Assembly: GCA_003508835.1 (NCBI GenBank)
Contig: PUFA01000068.1
Location: 5,270,001-5,334,000, forward strand
DNA: 64,000 bases
From: Eonycteris spelaea
Lineage: Eukaryota > Chordata > Mammalia > Chiroptera > Pteropodidae
Direction of reading: 5' to 3'
Positions 32,395 to 43,427 of this stretch are shown piece after piece (within the stretch, counting starts at the first letter, position 1; each line of letters begins with the position of its first letter). A program made the translations under genes and the position numbers. Below the pieces are notes generated by a model. That model did not search any database. It was not told the DNA's origin and saw nothing but the letters and a program-made list of their open reading frames with translations.

Positions 32395-32822
32395 TCCATC
32401 CACCTGTGTGCCCATCCACTCATTCTTTCCTTAGATAATATTCCAGGCACTGTGCCAAACACTGAAGGTTAGAGTGTTGAATATGGTCCTTGCCCTTAAA
32501 AGAGCTCCTGTGAGAAAGGGATGCAAACATGAGAACAGATTACTGTAAGCAATGTAGTAAATGCTGTGATAGAGTAAACACAAGGGTCACCCACTGGACA
32601 GCCCTATAGAATAAATAGGTTGCTATTTATTTATAGAATAAATTTGACTTTTTTATGCATTGGAAAGACTGAAGGTGCTGCTGAAATACAAGGACGGGCT
32701 GGCAAGGACAGAAAAGTTTCCATTAAAAGGTCATATTGACCTGAGTTTTGAAGAACGAGGAGGAGCTGGCCACGTGAAAGAGGGAAAGAGGGATATGCAA
32801 GAATAGTTATGTTTCTCATAAA
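32395..32822 (-). repeat. L2 LINE, antisense, long copy
   Basis: ccaggcactgtgccaaacac, ggtccttgcccttaaaagag, gaccgagttttgaag-like block (tgacctgagttttgaagaac near 32740), gctggccacgtgaaagaggg. Both the 3' end and the internal antisense part are present. Confidence 0.7.
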
Positions 32823-33039
32823 ATAAGGTTTATGCTTCAGCTTGAGTCACTTAACTGTGAAAATGTCAGTTCCTTCTGTCAGTTCCCTTCATTCTTGAAG
32901 AAATTTCAGGTGTTCAGAATCTGTAAATTCCATTTAGGACAATATGCCACAAGTTCCAACAGACCAAGTATATGTGTAACTATCCTGGAGAATCTAGAAT
33001 CTGAAACCTATGAGGCAACAAATCAATTCAAAGAAGAAT

Positions 33040-33242
33040 AAAAAATAGTTCTACTATTTGAGCACCAACTCTTCACTAGGCCCTGAACAGGGTACTTTAT
33101 AAATAACATTTCAATGAACTGTAAGTGGTATGTTTTATAGACATTACAACTGAGGCTCAAAGCAGTGACTTTATCCGCACTAAGTCACAAGATAGTAAGT
33201 GGAGGACCTAGTTTTGTTTGATCCCGAAGCTTTGCTCTTGAG
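33040..33242 (-). repeat. MIR SINE, antisense
   Basis: tatttgagcaccaactcttc, actaggccctgaacagggta, ttacaactgaggctcaaagc, aagtcacaagatagtaagtg. Confidence 0.8.
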
Positions 33243-33813
33243 GAGATGAAATGAATTAAGAAACAGTAAAGCTTTAAGAAATCATGTAAAGTTCTCCCCG
33301 TTCCAGATCTCTCCAATCATAGTTTTGTAGGAGATATAAACCACCTTACCAGTTCCCATGACCCACTGAAGGACCCACCTCTTCTCCAAATGATATAACG
33401 ACAGTAAAGTAACAGTCATGAACTTGTATTCTTTTAGAACTTTATCTCAGGTGAAGCACATTTTTGAGAAGTATTTCCATTACTCTTTACAGGTAAAAAT
33501 TACTTGTATAACTTTTAGAGAAACCACCAGACAATTCTGGCTTCAATAAAATAATCAGAAGTTATTGTGTGTAGCAGATTTTATTACTGGTGAGAATTAC
33601 ACAAGTGTATTCCACTTTCTCTATTACACAATAATCAAAGCCTAGAAGGGACGTTGTTCAACAACTCAAAGGCATAAATAAACAACACTGATATTGAGCC
33701 ACAATATATCCTGGCATAAACAGAAAAATAAGCCTTCAATTTCTCTTTTTAAAACTCTGAACCAATGTTCAGCAAGTATTTCTGAGTCACAGACTTGAAT
33801 AAAAAATATCCTT
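33243..33813. other. Unassigned sequence
   Basis: A+T-rich, no repeat or frame of interest. Confidence 0.4.
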
Positions 33814-33814
33814 C

Positions 33815-34188
33815 TATATTAGTAAAAGTTCTCCAGAGAAACAGAACCAATAGGATGTATATAGAGAGAAAAAGAGATTTATTTTAAGGAAGTGGTTCAC
33901 ATGATTATGGGGGCTGGCAAGTTCAAAATCTGCAGGACAGGCTGGAAGGCTGGAGACTAAGGGAAGAATTGATATTGCAGTCCTGGGTCCATAGACCCTC
34001 TGGAACTTGTCTTTTCTCTTAAAGTCTTCAGTTGATTGAATAAGACTCATCCCTATTATGGAGGGTAATCTTTGTTCTCAAAGTCTACTGGTATAAATGT
34101 TAATCATATCTAAAAAAATACCTTCATAGCAACATCCAGACTGGTATTTGACCAAATAGCTAAGTACAGCAGCCTAGCCAAGTTGATC
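33815..34188 (-). mobile_element. MaLR-like LTR, antisense, second copy
   Basis: gttctccagagaaacagaac, aatcataggatg-like block, gattatgggggctggcaagt, tcttcagttgattgaataag, gtatttgaccaaatagctaa, gcctagccaagttgatc. Nearly full length, same family and orientation as 29160-29877, without nested elements. Confidence 0.8.
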
Positions 34189-34980
34189 ATTATATCTCCC
34201 ATATCCCACATCTTGGTAAATGGCAGCACCATGCACCCAGTTGCTCAAGTAAGAAACATGGTATCTTCCAGGACTTTTTTCCTCCCTCATCCCACATACC
34301 CAAGTCCTGAAAATGCTAACTCCCAAATATTTCTACAGTTCGTTCCTTCTTCATCTCCATACCTACTGCCAAACCATTGTGTCTTACTGGATATATTAAA
34401 ATAATCCTCTGACAGGTCCACTTGCTTCGAATGTCACTTTCCTCCTACATTTTGAAACTATTAAATTAACTTTCTATCTTAAAACACTTCAGCGATTCTT
34501 CATGGTTTCTAGATAAAATCCAACTTCCAAAAAGCATGGCCTATAGGCACTTCAGAATCAGGCCCCTGCCTGCCTCTCTGGTTTCATTTCTCACCACTTA
34601 CCCTTACTCACCCCAAACCTGGACAGCTACTTGCTGGTGCCAAACACCCCCATGACTTTTTCATATTTCAGGGACAGTTCACATTCTGCTCTCCCTGCTA
34701 GCAATGTCTCGTCCATCTGGCAAATGCCTACTCCTCCATCATCACATCCCAAATTTTCCTTTTTCCTTGATCATGCCCATCTTTGCCACCCACACTTTAT
34801 ACAGTATAGAGTTACATTCTTTTTTCTGAGTTCCCATGGTACTTGGTTCAGACATATATTGATCACATTTTATGAACACATAAAAATGTGTCTATTTGCA
34901 TATTTGTCATTACCATTAGCATGTGATCTTGTTTAACAATTTGATTTTTGTCCTTATTCATATTTGCATCCTCAGTTCAT
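34189..34980 (+). repeat. L2 LINE, about 790 bp
   Basis: ggtaaatggcagcaccatgc, acccagttgctcaagtaaga, ggcccctgcctgcctctctg, gacagttcacattctgctct, ttgcatcctcagttcatgag. It covers the last part of the L2 coding region and the 3'UTR. Frames of 73 and 101 codons in it are broken fragments or chance. Confidence 0.8.
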
Positions 34981-34983
34981 GAG

Positions 34984-35094
34984 ATCTCTACCCTCATGAC
35001 TTAAACATCTCCCAAAGGTCTTACCTGCAAATACCATTGCAATGGGCATTTCAGCATGAGGATTTGAGGGGACACAAACATTTAGACCATAGCA
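34984..35094 (-). mobile_element. MST-type MaLR LTR 5' fragment, antisense
   Basis: aaacatctcccaaaggtctt, acaaataccatt-like block, gaggatttgaggggacacaa, acatttagaccatagcagg. About one third of the LTR. Confidence 0.85.
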
Positions 35095-35890
35095 GGGTAG
35101 TTTTGTGTATTAAATGAGATAAAACAAGGGTAGCTGTTACCGCCATCATTCACCCCTTTCCCGATCTGCATCTGTTGCTCTTCCAACTTAGAGGTAAATG
35201 GTCACATCAACATATACGGCCAATTATTTTATCCTTTCCTTCTGGCCACAGCAGTTAGTTCACAAATGCTCATGTGGCCCAGGCACAACAAATGAACTCA
35301 ATGACTCAGAGGCTTGAAAATGAAAGATGGGAGATTAGATCTTACTTTTCTTTAGAATCATGGGCTCTAACAATGACATAAGACTCTAAGAACAAACTGT
35401 ATAGCCATCTTTACCTCAACATAGAAAGGCCCTGCTTGAGAATTAAGAGAATATCTAAACCAGGATATGCAGAAACCGTCTTAATATGTCCGAACTCCAG
35501 AATCCAACTGTACCTAAAGCTAGCTCTGCTCTTAGGTTTTCTAACACTTAAACAATATATCGTCTTTTTGTAGTTTACTCTAATTTGAATTACTATAATT
35601 TGAATAGAATCTGTATAGAAGGAGTGCAGTCCCTCAGATTCAGTAGCCGGATGCCAAAGGTGAGCTGTAAAGGAAAAGTGTCAAAGTCCGTACTTACTAT
35701 TGTTTTTTCTCAAATCAGGTACCCTCTGGCCTTTCTGAAAAACTGTGTGTTGTAAAAGTTACTAAATCACGTGTTAATATCTGAAATAGGAGGAGGATAA
35801 AAAGTTTTATCCAGAAGGATCACATAACAGTTCTTGGCTAACTGATAAGAAAACTAGATTGTATCTAGAGCTTTATTTTTATATCAGCTG
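35095..35890. other. Unassigned sequence
   Basis: 35100-35150 may be a MIR 3' end (tgtgtattaaatgagataaa). The rest is unassigned. Confidence 0.35.
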
Positions 35891-36470
35891 GTGTATCTGT
35901 CTGGGTCTGTTCAGAAAGACTGAGAGCTCTCTAAGCATTTCAGTAGAGGAATTTTAATATAAGGAATTGTTTACTCAGAGGTTGGAGGGCTGAAAGAGCA
36001 AAAAAGTAAGTTTTGAGGTACCCAGAAATAGTGACCACAGTCAGAAGCGACCACTGCTAAGTCTGAGGGAATAACAGCAACAACGACAAAGACTAAGGAG
36101 GTGCCCCATGGTGCTTCATTTTGCCTATGGAGGTGGGAAAACCTGGCTGCTTCTGCTGCTACCACTGAAAGGACGAGATGAGGCTAATGACAGGAGTTCT
36201 GAAAGAAGCCGGAAGCCAGAACCAACCATTATCATTGGGGCAAAGGGCTCCAGCTGGGACGACAGTGATGAACAAAAAGCAAACAGGATGAAGGTCACCT
36301 GTCCCCTCCTCTTGCCTTTCTACTTCCCTCTAGTACCTCCTATTGACAGAACCCAACAAGATGCCAACTGGCAAAGGAGAAAAATGTCATGCAGAGATCC
36401 AGCACCAGCTTCACAAAGCAAAATAGAGAAAGTTGGATTTGGAGCTGAGTGACAATAATTTAATAACCAA
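35891..36470. repeat. Dispersed repeat of unassigned family
   Basis: cagtagaggaattttaatat, acctcctattgacagaaccc, aacaagatgccaactggcaa, gttggatttggagctgagtg echo a mammal-wide repeat I have seen but cannot name. A 114-codon plus-strand frame (36108-36452) lies wholly within it and shows no known domain. Confidence 0.4.
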
Positions 36471-37798
36471 TATTGCCTGCTTTTTGAATCATATTTCCAA
36501 CTTGATTTATCTCTCTTCTCAATAAGTGACCAGACAATTCTCTTATCAAGGAAATCTTCCCAGCTCCATTTGTCTTGACTGTCAAAGACAGAGCTCACAA
36601 AATCCCTAAAAGTTTTCATTTCTTTGTTTTTCAAGAGTTAACTACATCTTTGCATGACATTTCTTGAATAGAATTCCAAATAGAGAGCCTGGGTTTGTTT
36701 AGCCTGACGATCTTATAAGAATAGTTAGGCGTGTTCCAGATCTTTTCTCCGAGGAGTGTCAGAGTAACCACAGTAAAGTAGGGAGCAAGAGAATAAAAAT
36801 CAATCTAAGGAAAACCACTATGGCCACTTGCTCTACAGGACAAGGAAGTAGGTAGTATTGATATCTACTTTTAAAAACTTTATATATCTTTATAAACCCG
36901 TTCAAGTCCACCATTCAATGACATACATAGGTGTCATGGTGCTCAATACAGCATATATGTCCCTTTAAGCCAAAGGGCTATATGAATATGCATATTATAA
37001 TATCTTCTTTACTTTCCATTTATCCCACAATACACATCAATGTGACCTGAAAACAAGGACCTGAACTATTCTGCTTAACTTGATTATTTGCCACAGTATA
37101 GTGAATTCAGAGTACAGTGGAGTACAGTGGAATAGAAAATAAATGAGCTCTAACAATTGAGCTCTTACAATTGGAGTTTTGACATTTCATGATAAAATGC
37201 CTTGGAGCAGGGTATTTTTAAATTTGTTGTGCTGACCACTAACTAAATTCTTTATGTCTGCAAATTCATATCCTTCAGTTTTAGAATTTTTGTTTTAATC
37301 TCTTAAATAATTTTCTTCCCTCTCCTGATTTCTTTCTGAAAATCAATCAGCTATTGCACCTCTTGGCTTGTTGGATCTTCCAATTTCATCTCTTTTCTCC
37401 TCTATATCCCATCTTTGTCTGACAGTCTGCTTTCCAGTAACTCAACAGAAATAAGAAAATCTGGGCCTCACTATCCAACACGTCAGCTTTCACTTAATTC
37501 TACTGCTTTCAATAAGATGTCTGTCCTCTACTGTCCTTGGTGTCTTGTGTGCAGAGCCTATCTGATTTAATTTCTCCAAAGAATAAACTTCCTTTTTCCT
37601 GCTGAGAGGTGGTTGCCAGGTCGATAAAGATGCAGAAGAAAATCTTCTCATACAATCTTGTATTTAACCCAATCCCTTACCTCTACCTTGTGAGCCATCT
37701 GGTATTTCCAATGCCTGCGCTTTTCTGGAGTTCTAGAATTGAATCGGCACTGCTTCTTCTTATCTTTTTCTGAAAGGTTCCAGAAAAAAATAATTTAA
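36471..37798. other. Unique sequence with small tandem duplications
   Basis: agtacagtgg is repeated exactly at 37111-37120 and 37121-37130. A 14-base unit gagctct(a/t)acaatt is duplicated at 37145-37158 and 37159-37172. No interspersed repeat recognised. Confidence 0.4.
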
Positions 37799-37799
37799 A

Positions 37800-38038
37800 T
37801 AACATAGTAAAGCATTTAAAAGCACAGGACCGATGTCCAGATTTCCAAGGGTTGAATCCTGTTCCCTCTACCTACTTGCCATTTGACTCTCTGGACAAGT
37901 TATTTAACATCTGTGCTTTGGTACTCAGTTTCTAAATGGAGGTCATAAAACAGTACCTACCCTTTAAGGTTGTTATAAAGATGAGATAATACCTTTAAAA
38001 CATTTAGAGAGGTGAAAGGTTGTACATTAAAAACAAGA
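37800..38038 (+). repeat. MIR SINE
   Basis: ccaagggttgaatcctgttc, caagttatttaacatctgtg, ggtcataaaacagtacctac, ggttgttataaagatgagat. Confidence 0.8.
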
Positions 38039-38049
38039 AAATATTGTTT

Positions 38050-38875
38050 AAACAAATTAAAGAAGACACATATAAATGAAAAGACATCCCATGTTCATGG
38101 ATTGGAAGACTTACTATCATTAAGATGTGAATACTACCCAAAGCAATCTAGAGGTCAGTAAAATCCTTACCAAAATCTCGATGGTATTTCTTTTTTAAAG
38201 AAATAAAAAACCCCACCCTAAAACTCACATGGATTCTCAAGGGACCCTGGACAGCCAAAACAATCTTGAAAAAAGAACAAAGTGGATGTCTCATACTTTC
38301 TGATTTCAAAGTTATTACAAAGTTACAGTAATCAAAACACTGTGGTGCTGCATAAAGGCAGACATATAGACAAATGGAAGGAATATAATAAAGAGTCCAG
38401 AGATTTAGACAAGGGTGCCAAGACCATTCAATTGGGGAAAGGACAGTTTTTTCAATAAACGGTATTGACTGATATCTACATGCAAACAATGAAGTTAACT
38501 CAAAATGAATCAAAGACCTAAACGTAAGACCTAAACTATAAAACTCTTAGAAGAAGACATAGGGGAATAACTTCATGACATTGAATTTGACAATGATTTT
38601 TTGGATATGACACCTAAAGTATAGGCAATACAAGTAAAAAGAGATAAATTGAACTACATTCAAATTTTAAAAAAACTGTGCATCAAAGGACACAATCAAA
38701 AGAGTAAAAAAGCAACCCATGAAATGAGAAAAAAGATTTGCAAGTTATAATCTAAAAAGTAGTTAATATCCAGAATATATAAATAACCCCTACGACTCAA
38801 AATAATCTGATTAAAAAATGGAGAAAAGACTTAAATAGACCTTTCTCCAAAGAAAATATACAAATGGCCTTTCCA
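38050..38875 (+). mobile_element. L1 ORF2 3' half, broken
   Basis: L1 remnant: aaagacatcccatgttcatg, caaagcaatctagaggtcag, ctcaagggaccctggacagc, gcatcaaaggacacaatcaa, caatatccaga-type block near 38768. The frame is destroyed by stops and indels, so no ORF2 protein is encoded. A 121-codon minus-strand frame over it (38148-38513) is a shadow of L1. Confidence 0.9.
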
Positions 38876-38989
38876 TACCTTGCTTCAGTCCTAAGAGAGT
38901 CAACCCTACCTTCCCAGATACCTCTAGTGAGAAATAAATCAGACAGGAAATTTCTCCACTTGAGATATTACCACTTCCTTAAAAACACA
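38876..38989. other. Unassigned link between L1 pieces
   Basis: Sequence between the L1 body and the downstream tail. Origin unclear. Confidence 0.3.
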
Positions 38990-39125
38990 ACCTTTTGCAA
39001 GGCTTAAGTAGAGAACCAGAGGAGGGAAGGAGCAAATGGAGGAGGCAGGGGGAATCATATAATAAACTATAAAAATGTATAACCAATGTACTGTATACTT
39101 GAAACTAATAATAAAATAAAATGTT
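38990..39125 (+). mobile_element. Retroposon 3' tail, L1-like
   Basis: Ends ccaatgtactgtatacttga and aactaataataaaataaaat. The last 60 bases closely match those at 54305-54365, so both are copies of one 3' terminus, probably of a lineage L1. Confidence 0.6.
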
Positions 39126-39254
39126 TAAATGATTTGTATTCTAAGGTGACTCCTTTCAACCTTCCCATTTCATGGAAACATCTTTCCATCCAGGGTTCCA
39201 GCCTACATACCAGGCACTTCTCCTAATGACTTATCCTGGTATTCAGACGTCTTA

Positions 39255-39408
39255 GAAGTTATGTAATTCACCCTCAACTTTGTATATTGAAAGAAAACTG
39301 AGGGTCGGAGAGGGAATGGGACATGACCAAGAGGCAGCACTGTCGGAGCCTGATTCAAGTCTGAATTTTCCTGTCCAGCTGCCAGTCTCACCAGAAAATG
39401 GGCCACTA
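39255..39408 (-). repeat. MIR SINE, antisense, degraded
   Basis: gaaaactgagggtcggagag, ggaatgggacatgaccaaga, gagcctgattcaagtctgaa. Confidence 0.55.
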
Positions 39409-39414
39409 CATATC

Positions 39415-39500
39415 TTCAGTGCCACCAGGTAGTCTTAAGAAACTAGGCTTTAAGGGTCTCCTACTGAATTAGAATCTGAGTTTAACAAGATCTCCAGACA

Positions 39501-39538
<38 letters not shown>

Positions 39539-39562
39539 TAAAGTCTGAGGAACACGGCCTTA
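39415..39562 (-). mobile_element. MER5-type MITE with internal (TA)n
   Basis: ctttaagggtctcctactga, attagaatctgagtttaaca, agatctccagacaattta, then after the TA tract cattaaagtctgaggaacac. It is an antisense MER5 copy in which the gtatgcacatt region has expanded. Confidence 0.8.
39504..39535. repeat. (TA)n microsatellite inside MER5
   Basis: 32 bases of perfect TA alternation. Confidence 0.95.
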
Positions 39563-39655
39563 AGTTATTTCATCTGTTAGGTGGGATAATAGTATCTACG
39601 TCTTGTGAGATTGTTCCAAAAATTAACAGTAAGGTATTCTGCAAGCAATAAGATG
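39558..39655 (+). repeat. MIR fragment
   Basis: agttatttcatctgttaggt, gggataatagtatctacgtc, ttgtgagattgttccaaaaa. MIR 3' half. Confidence 0.6.
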
Positions 39656-39834
39656 CCTTGATTTGAAAGCTCAGAGATTCTCTTCAAAGAGTTTTAAAAC
39701 TCAGCCATCTGGCAGAATTAAAATAAATAAAATCTCCATACACTGCTTAAATTTAATTCAAATATCTTATAACTTATGGTAATGATTACAGCAGGAGCTA
39801 GAAAATAATTCAAATTAAGAAACAATATATTTAG
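39656..39834. other. Unassigned A+T-rich sequence
   Basis: Nothing recognised. Confidence 0.4.
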
Positions 39835-40078
39835 TCATTGGCTCTTGGGTGAGACTGCCTGGGTTTGCTCATTTCCTAGAGAGCCAACCTTGAGATTTAT
39901 CTTAACTAGCTTTAATGTCCACATCTGTAAAGTGGGAATAATAATGCATCATGTGGCAGCGAGAATTCAGTGACATAATCCATGTGAACCACTTAGCACA
40001 GGGCCTGACACATGGCACATTTTCAGAGGTCAGCTCCCATCACCATCATCATCTTTGTCATCATTATTCATAACATGT
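39835..40078 (+). repeat. MIR SINE, full length
   Basis: ggtgagactgcctgggtttg, tgtccacatctgtaaagtgg, gaataataatgcatcatgtg, agcacagggcctgacacatg. The trailing catcatcatc block is part of its 3' side. Confidence 0.85.
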
Positions 40079-40639
40079 CCTCTGTTATGTCACTCAATGA
40101 CTGTGTCTTGGGAAGGTCTCAGCATAAATGCTCCTAATGAGAGACAGGATAAGACCTTCTCTCTCTTTGACATGAATATTCATTCAACTGAAACCTTCCT
40201 TTCACATCCGTGAAGATAAGCTTATTAGTGGCAAGTAAACTCAGCTTTCTCATATTTAAACCAGATTTCCTAACTCCTTTCTAGTTCCCCTTGTCCTAGC
40301 TAATTAAGTAAAATTTTCTTTTTGCCAAACATTTTGTGGGGGCTCAAGATGGTTGCATGTAGCCTTGTAAATGTCTTTATCTCCTCCAATTGAGCACAAA
40401 TGATATCATTTCAGCAGCTGAACAACTACATTCAGTTCAGAATTACTAACTAGATTTTCACCAAGTTTCCATATTATCTGCAATGTGAATTCTCTATAGG
40501 GGCTTAGCAGGATTCCATTTCCTTAACTTATCCTCCTGCCCTACAAATTATTCATAAAAAGCAGCCTCCATCTTTCTTTTCAGAATAAGTTCCAGAAAAC
40601 GATATTCAATTTAGCTCATATTCTGGCATATTATAAACA
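40079..40639. other. Unassigned sequence
   Basis: No repeat recognised. Confidence 0.4.
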
Positions 40640-40830
40640 CTATTACCTCAATACAACCCCTAGGAAGTCGCTGAGGCCCAGAGACCCTTGATAACTCAGT
40701 AAACGGCAACTAAGGAACCTTGTTCATTTGCCCAAAGTCACACATTTGGTCTAAAGGACAACACCCAGGTCTTAGAAAGTTCCAAGGTCACACAGTTTGG
40801 TGTCTCCCAATCCATATCACTAGGTTTATT
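40640..40830 (-). repeat. MIR traces, antisense
   Basis: gtcgctgaggcccagagacc (near 40667) and tttgcccaaagtcacacatt, then ggacaacacccaggtcttag resemble the antisense MIR core, possibly from two overlapping copies. Confidence 0.45.
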
Positions 40831-41164
40831 CTTCCTAATGTTAGACCTAATCTCTCTTGCTCTGATCCAAGCCTATTCACTCTTGTCCTGTTATCTACAG
40901 AAATTCCTTTTTAAGTCTCACTCACCTTGCCCTAAACACAGATTTTTATTGGGAAAAATTTGTTCCACCCCCATCAGCCCCAGAGTCCACCATCTTTGAA
41001 TGGGAAGAGGTGAAACAAAGTGTGGATGTACACTCACTTGAGAGCTGGGGTAAAGAAGGGGGCAGCTCCTGAACTGTGAGCACCCTGCAGTAACAAGCTA
41101 GGCCCTGTCTCCAAGCAACAGAGAACACAGGGCACAATTATAGGCTCTCGCTTTTGTGTTGGAC
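40831..41164. other. Unassigned sequence
   Basis: No repeat recognised. Short frames only. Confidence 0.4.
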
Positions 41165-41335
41165 ATGATGATTTTCAAAGCACATTCACATCCTCTTGAG
41201 CTCTCCAACCATCTCATGAGGAGGGCAGAACAGGAGCTACGATGCCTCATACGAACCTCAGAAAGGCTAAATGATTCTTCCAAAGGCACAAAGGTAGTGA
41301 GCAGCCATGTTGGGACCAGCCAGAAGAAACACCAG
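41165..41335 (-). repeat. MIR SINE, antisense
   Basis: tttcaaagcacattcacatc, caaccatctcatgaggaggg, gaacctcagaaaggctaaat, agtgagcagccatgttggga. Overlapping 88-codon frames on both strands here are shadows of the SINE. Confidence 0.65.
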
Positions 41336-41655
41336 ATGTTTTTCTCTGGTTTTCTCTCACACACACTGGGAAAGAAAGCTCAGGATGGATCATGCCCTAA
41401 ACTAGTATTAGAAATGCTCTGATCATTAGTTGATGCTTTAATGGGGATGAACTGGCAATTAGTTGAGAATAAGAATGGTACGTACACAAACCCACTATCA
41501 TGGGGACATCTGGGATGGGGTCAGATGGAAAAATGGGAGGCTTCCCAGGACAAACATCTCAAACTCCAGTTTTATTGAAGATGAGTTATGACCATGCCAA
41601 ACCAACCCATTTGCAAGTTCTTTCGGCTCTGTTCCTAGACCAGATCCCTGGGGGA
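41336..41655. other. Unassigned sequence
   Basis: Nothing recognised. Confidence 0.4.
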
Positions 41656-41752
41656 CAGGGACTTTGTATCACTAATAGCCAACACTCTGCTGGGCACAGA
41701 GTAAATTCTCATACAGGTCTGATGAATGAATGAATGAATGAATGAATGAATA
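41656..41752 (+). repeat. L2 3' end with (TGAA)n
   Basis: caacactctgctgggcacag, agtaaattctcatacaggtc, then TGAA copies at 41723-41751, the standard L2 terminal repeat in expanded form. Confidence 0.75.
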
Positions 41753-42174
41753 TATGTCCACACTAACTCCTGGTTTTATCTTTCGCAAGATCATTGCCCT
41801 TGCCTTTTCTCCCCTGTACTCTCTCAAATCTCTCTCACTGGGCTGTCAGGGCTCCTAAGGAAGAAGGGCATTACAGCCCAGCGAAGGCCTCCCTAGCCAA
41901 GCACAGAGTATGAGAAGCTCTGATCCTGAAACAGCAGTTTTCAGTTGAACCAAGTTAGGAAATTCTATTGCTTATTCCCCTCAGACACATCAGATTGACA
42001 TTTCTCCCAGCAGAGGGATTTCTTGTTGCAAAACAAAATGAAATCAATAGTTTTATTAACCATCCGATGTAATAAATTTGTCCCACATGACAGCCTCTAG
42101 GACTGATTCTTACCAGTCCAGGCTGAGTCTGAGACATTAAAGGAATGTGTCCAAGTGTTCTCCACTCCAGGCCC
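41753..42174. other. Unassigned sequence
   Basis: An 85-codon minus-strand frame at 41955-42212 has no known features. Confidence 0.4.
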
Positions 42175-42700
42175 CTCCTCTCTGACCCTGAGTACCACCA
42201 TCCTAATCCCATCCTTTATTACCTCCATCCGAACTTCTCAGTCTCTTAATCACTCTCCTGGGCTCCAGGTTCTGTCTCCTCTAGCCTTTCTCCACCTGAT
42301 CTGAACAAATTTCCCCCATCCCTGTAGCATTCAAGGTCCTTCATGATGAAGCCCACCCTTCCTGATCGATCTCTCTTCCCATCCATGATCCCTATAGATC
42401 AAAGGAATCATTCTCCAGATAGCACATGAACTTCCCCACTTCTGGCCTTTGCTCATGGTAGTTCTTCTGCCAGGAGTGCCCTTCCCTACCTCTTTACCAG
42501 GAAACTCCTACTTATCTTTCACTTCCTCTGGGAAGCCTTCTCTAAAGGCCCCAGAAAGCAGTTACTCCCTCCTTGATGCTTTCTCAGTATTTTATTTATA
42601 GCCTGATAATTGGCTCATTATCTTTTAATCTTCATTTACTTGTCTCTTCTCCCACTGTAAACTCTTCTATGATGGGTATGGAGACGGAGTATTACTCAAC
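42175..42700 (+). repeat. L2 LINE, about 520 bp
   Basis: attcaaggtccttcatgatg, ctggcctttgctcatggtag, ttctgccaggagtgcccttc, ttcacttcctctgggaagcc, actgtaaactcttctatgat follow the L2 3' half. Confidence 0.9.
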
Positions 42701-42919
42701 CTTTAGACATTCCTTGACTACCCCATGCCTACCACAGTATCTGTGTCGGACACACAAAAGTATGCTGACCTGCACTGAAAGAGCTACCAAGGGTTGTCCA
42801 AATCTCTGGAGAACTCAGGAGCTAACCAATTCAGGCAATTCACATGTTGCATACTGGTCAGAGCTCTTAAAAGTTAAGGAAGACCTTCATAAGAGTACAC
42901 AAATTAGTAAAACGTTTTA
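42701..42919. other. Unassigned sequence
   Basis: A 115-codon frame (42573-42920) spans the L2 end and this piece. No protein features. Confidence 0.4.
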
Positions 42920-43345
42920 GAGTGTAATACAACAATATATTTCAACATTTCAAATGTGCAGACTCTCGGCTCAGCATTCTACCTCTAGGAAGTCTTATAG
43001 ACATTTTCACATAGGTGTACTAAGAAATATCTACAGGAACTCTTGGCGCAACTTTGTTTATACTAGGGAAAAAAATGGATACAACCCAAGTATCCATTAA
43101 TAGGAGCACCAGTTAAATGGAAAATGTTTTACCTCTCCCATGTAATACTATTCAGTTACTAACAAGAATGAAAAGACTCATATGCGCTGACTTGGAAAGA
43201 TGTCTGAAATAAAACTATAAATGAGAAAAGCGAGTTGCAGCACAATGGAAAGGAAATGTACCAAATTATTAACAGTGATTATCTTTAGGACATGGTATTA
43301 AAGAATAACTTCATTCTAAATTCCATAGATTTCCATACTTCTTAT
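42920..43345 (+). mobile_element. Old L1 3' end
   Basis: cattctacctctaggaagtc, gcgcaactttgtttatacta, caacccaagtatccattaat, aatactattcagttactaac, tggaaagatgtctgaaataa. Diverged L1M 3' region. Confidence 0.75.
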
Positions 43346-43379
43346 TTCCAGAGAAATCATTAATTTAATAATAAAATAC

Positions 43380-43427
43380 TTTATTTATTTATTTTTTGTT
43401 TGTTTATTTATTTATTTATTTATTTGT
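43380..43427. repeat. (TTTA)n-type microsatellite
   Basis: Imperfect TTTA/TTTG repeat, 48 bases, at the right edge of an L1 remnant. Confidence 0.9.

Noticed and set aside
38148..38513. 121-codon minus-strand open frame
   Set aside because: It lies entirely antisense to an L1 ORF2 remnant and is a shadow of the repeat.
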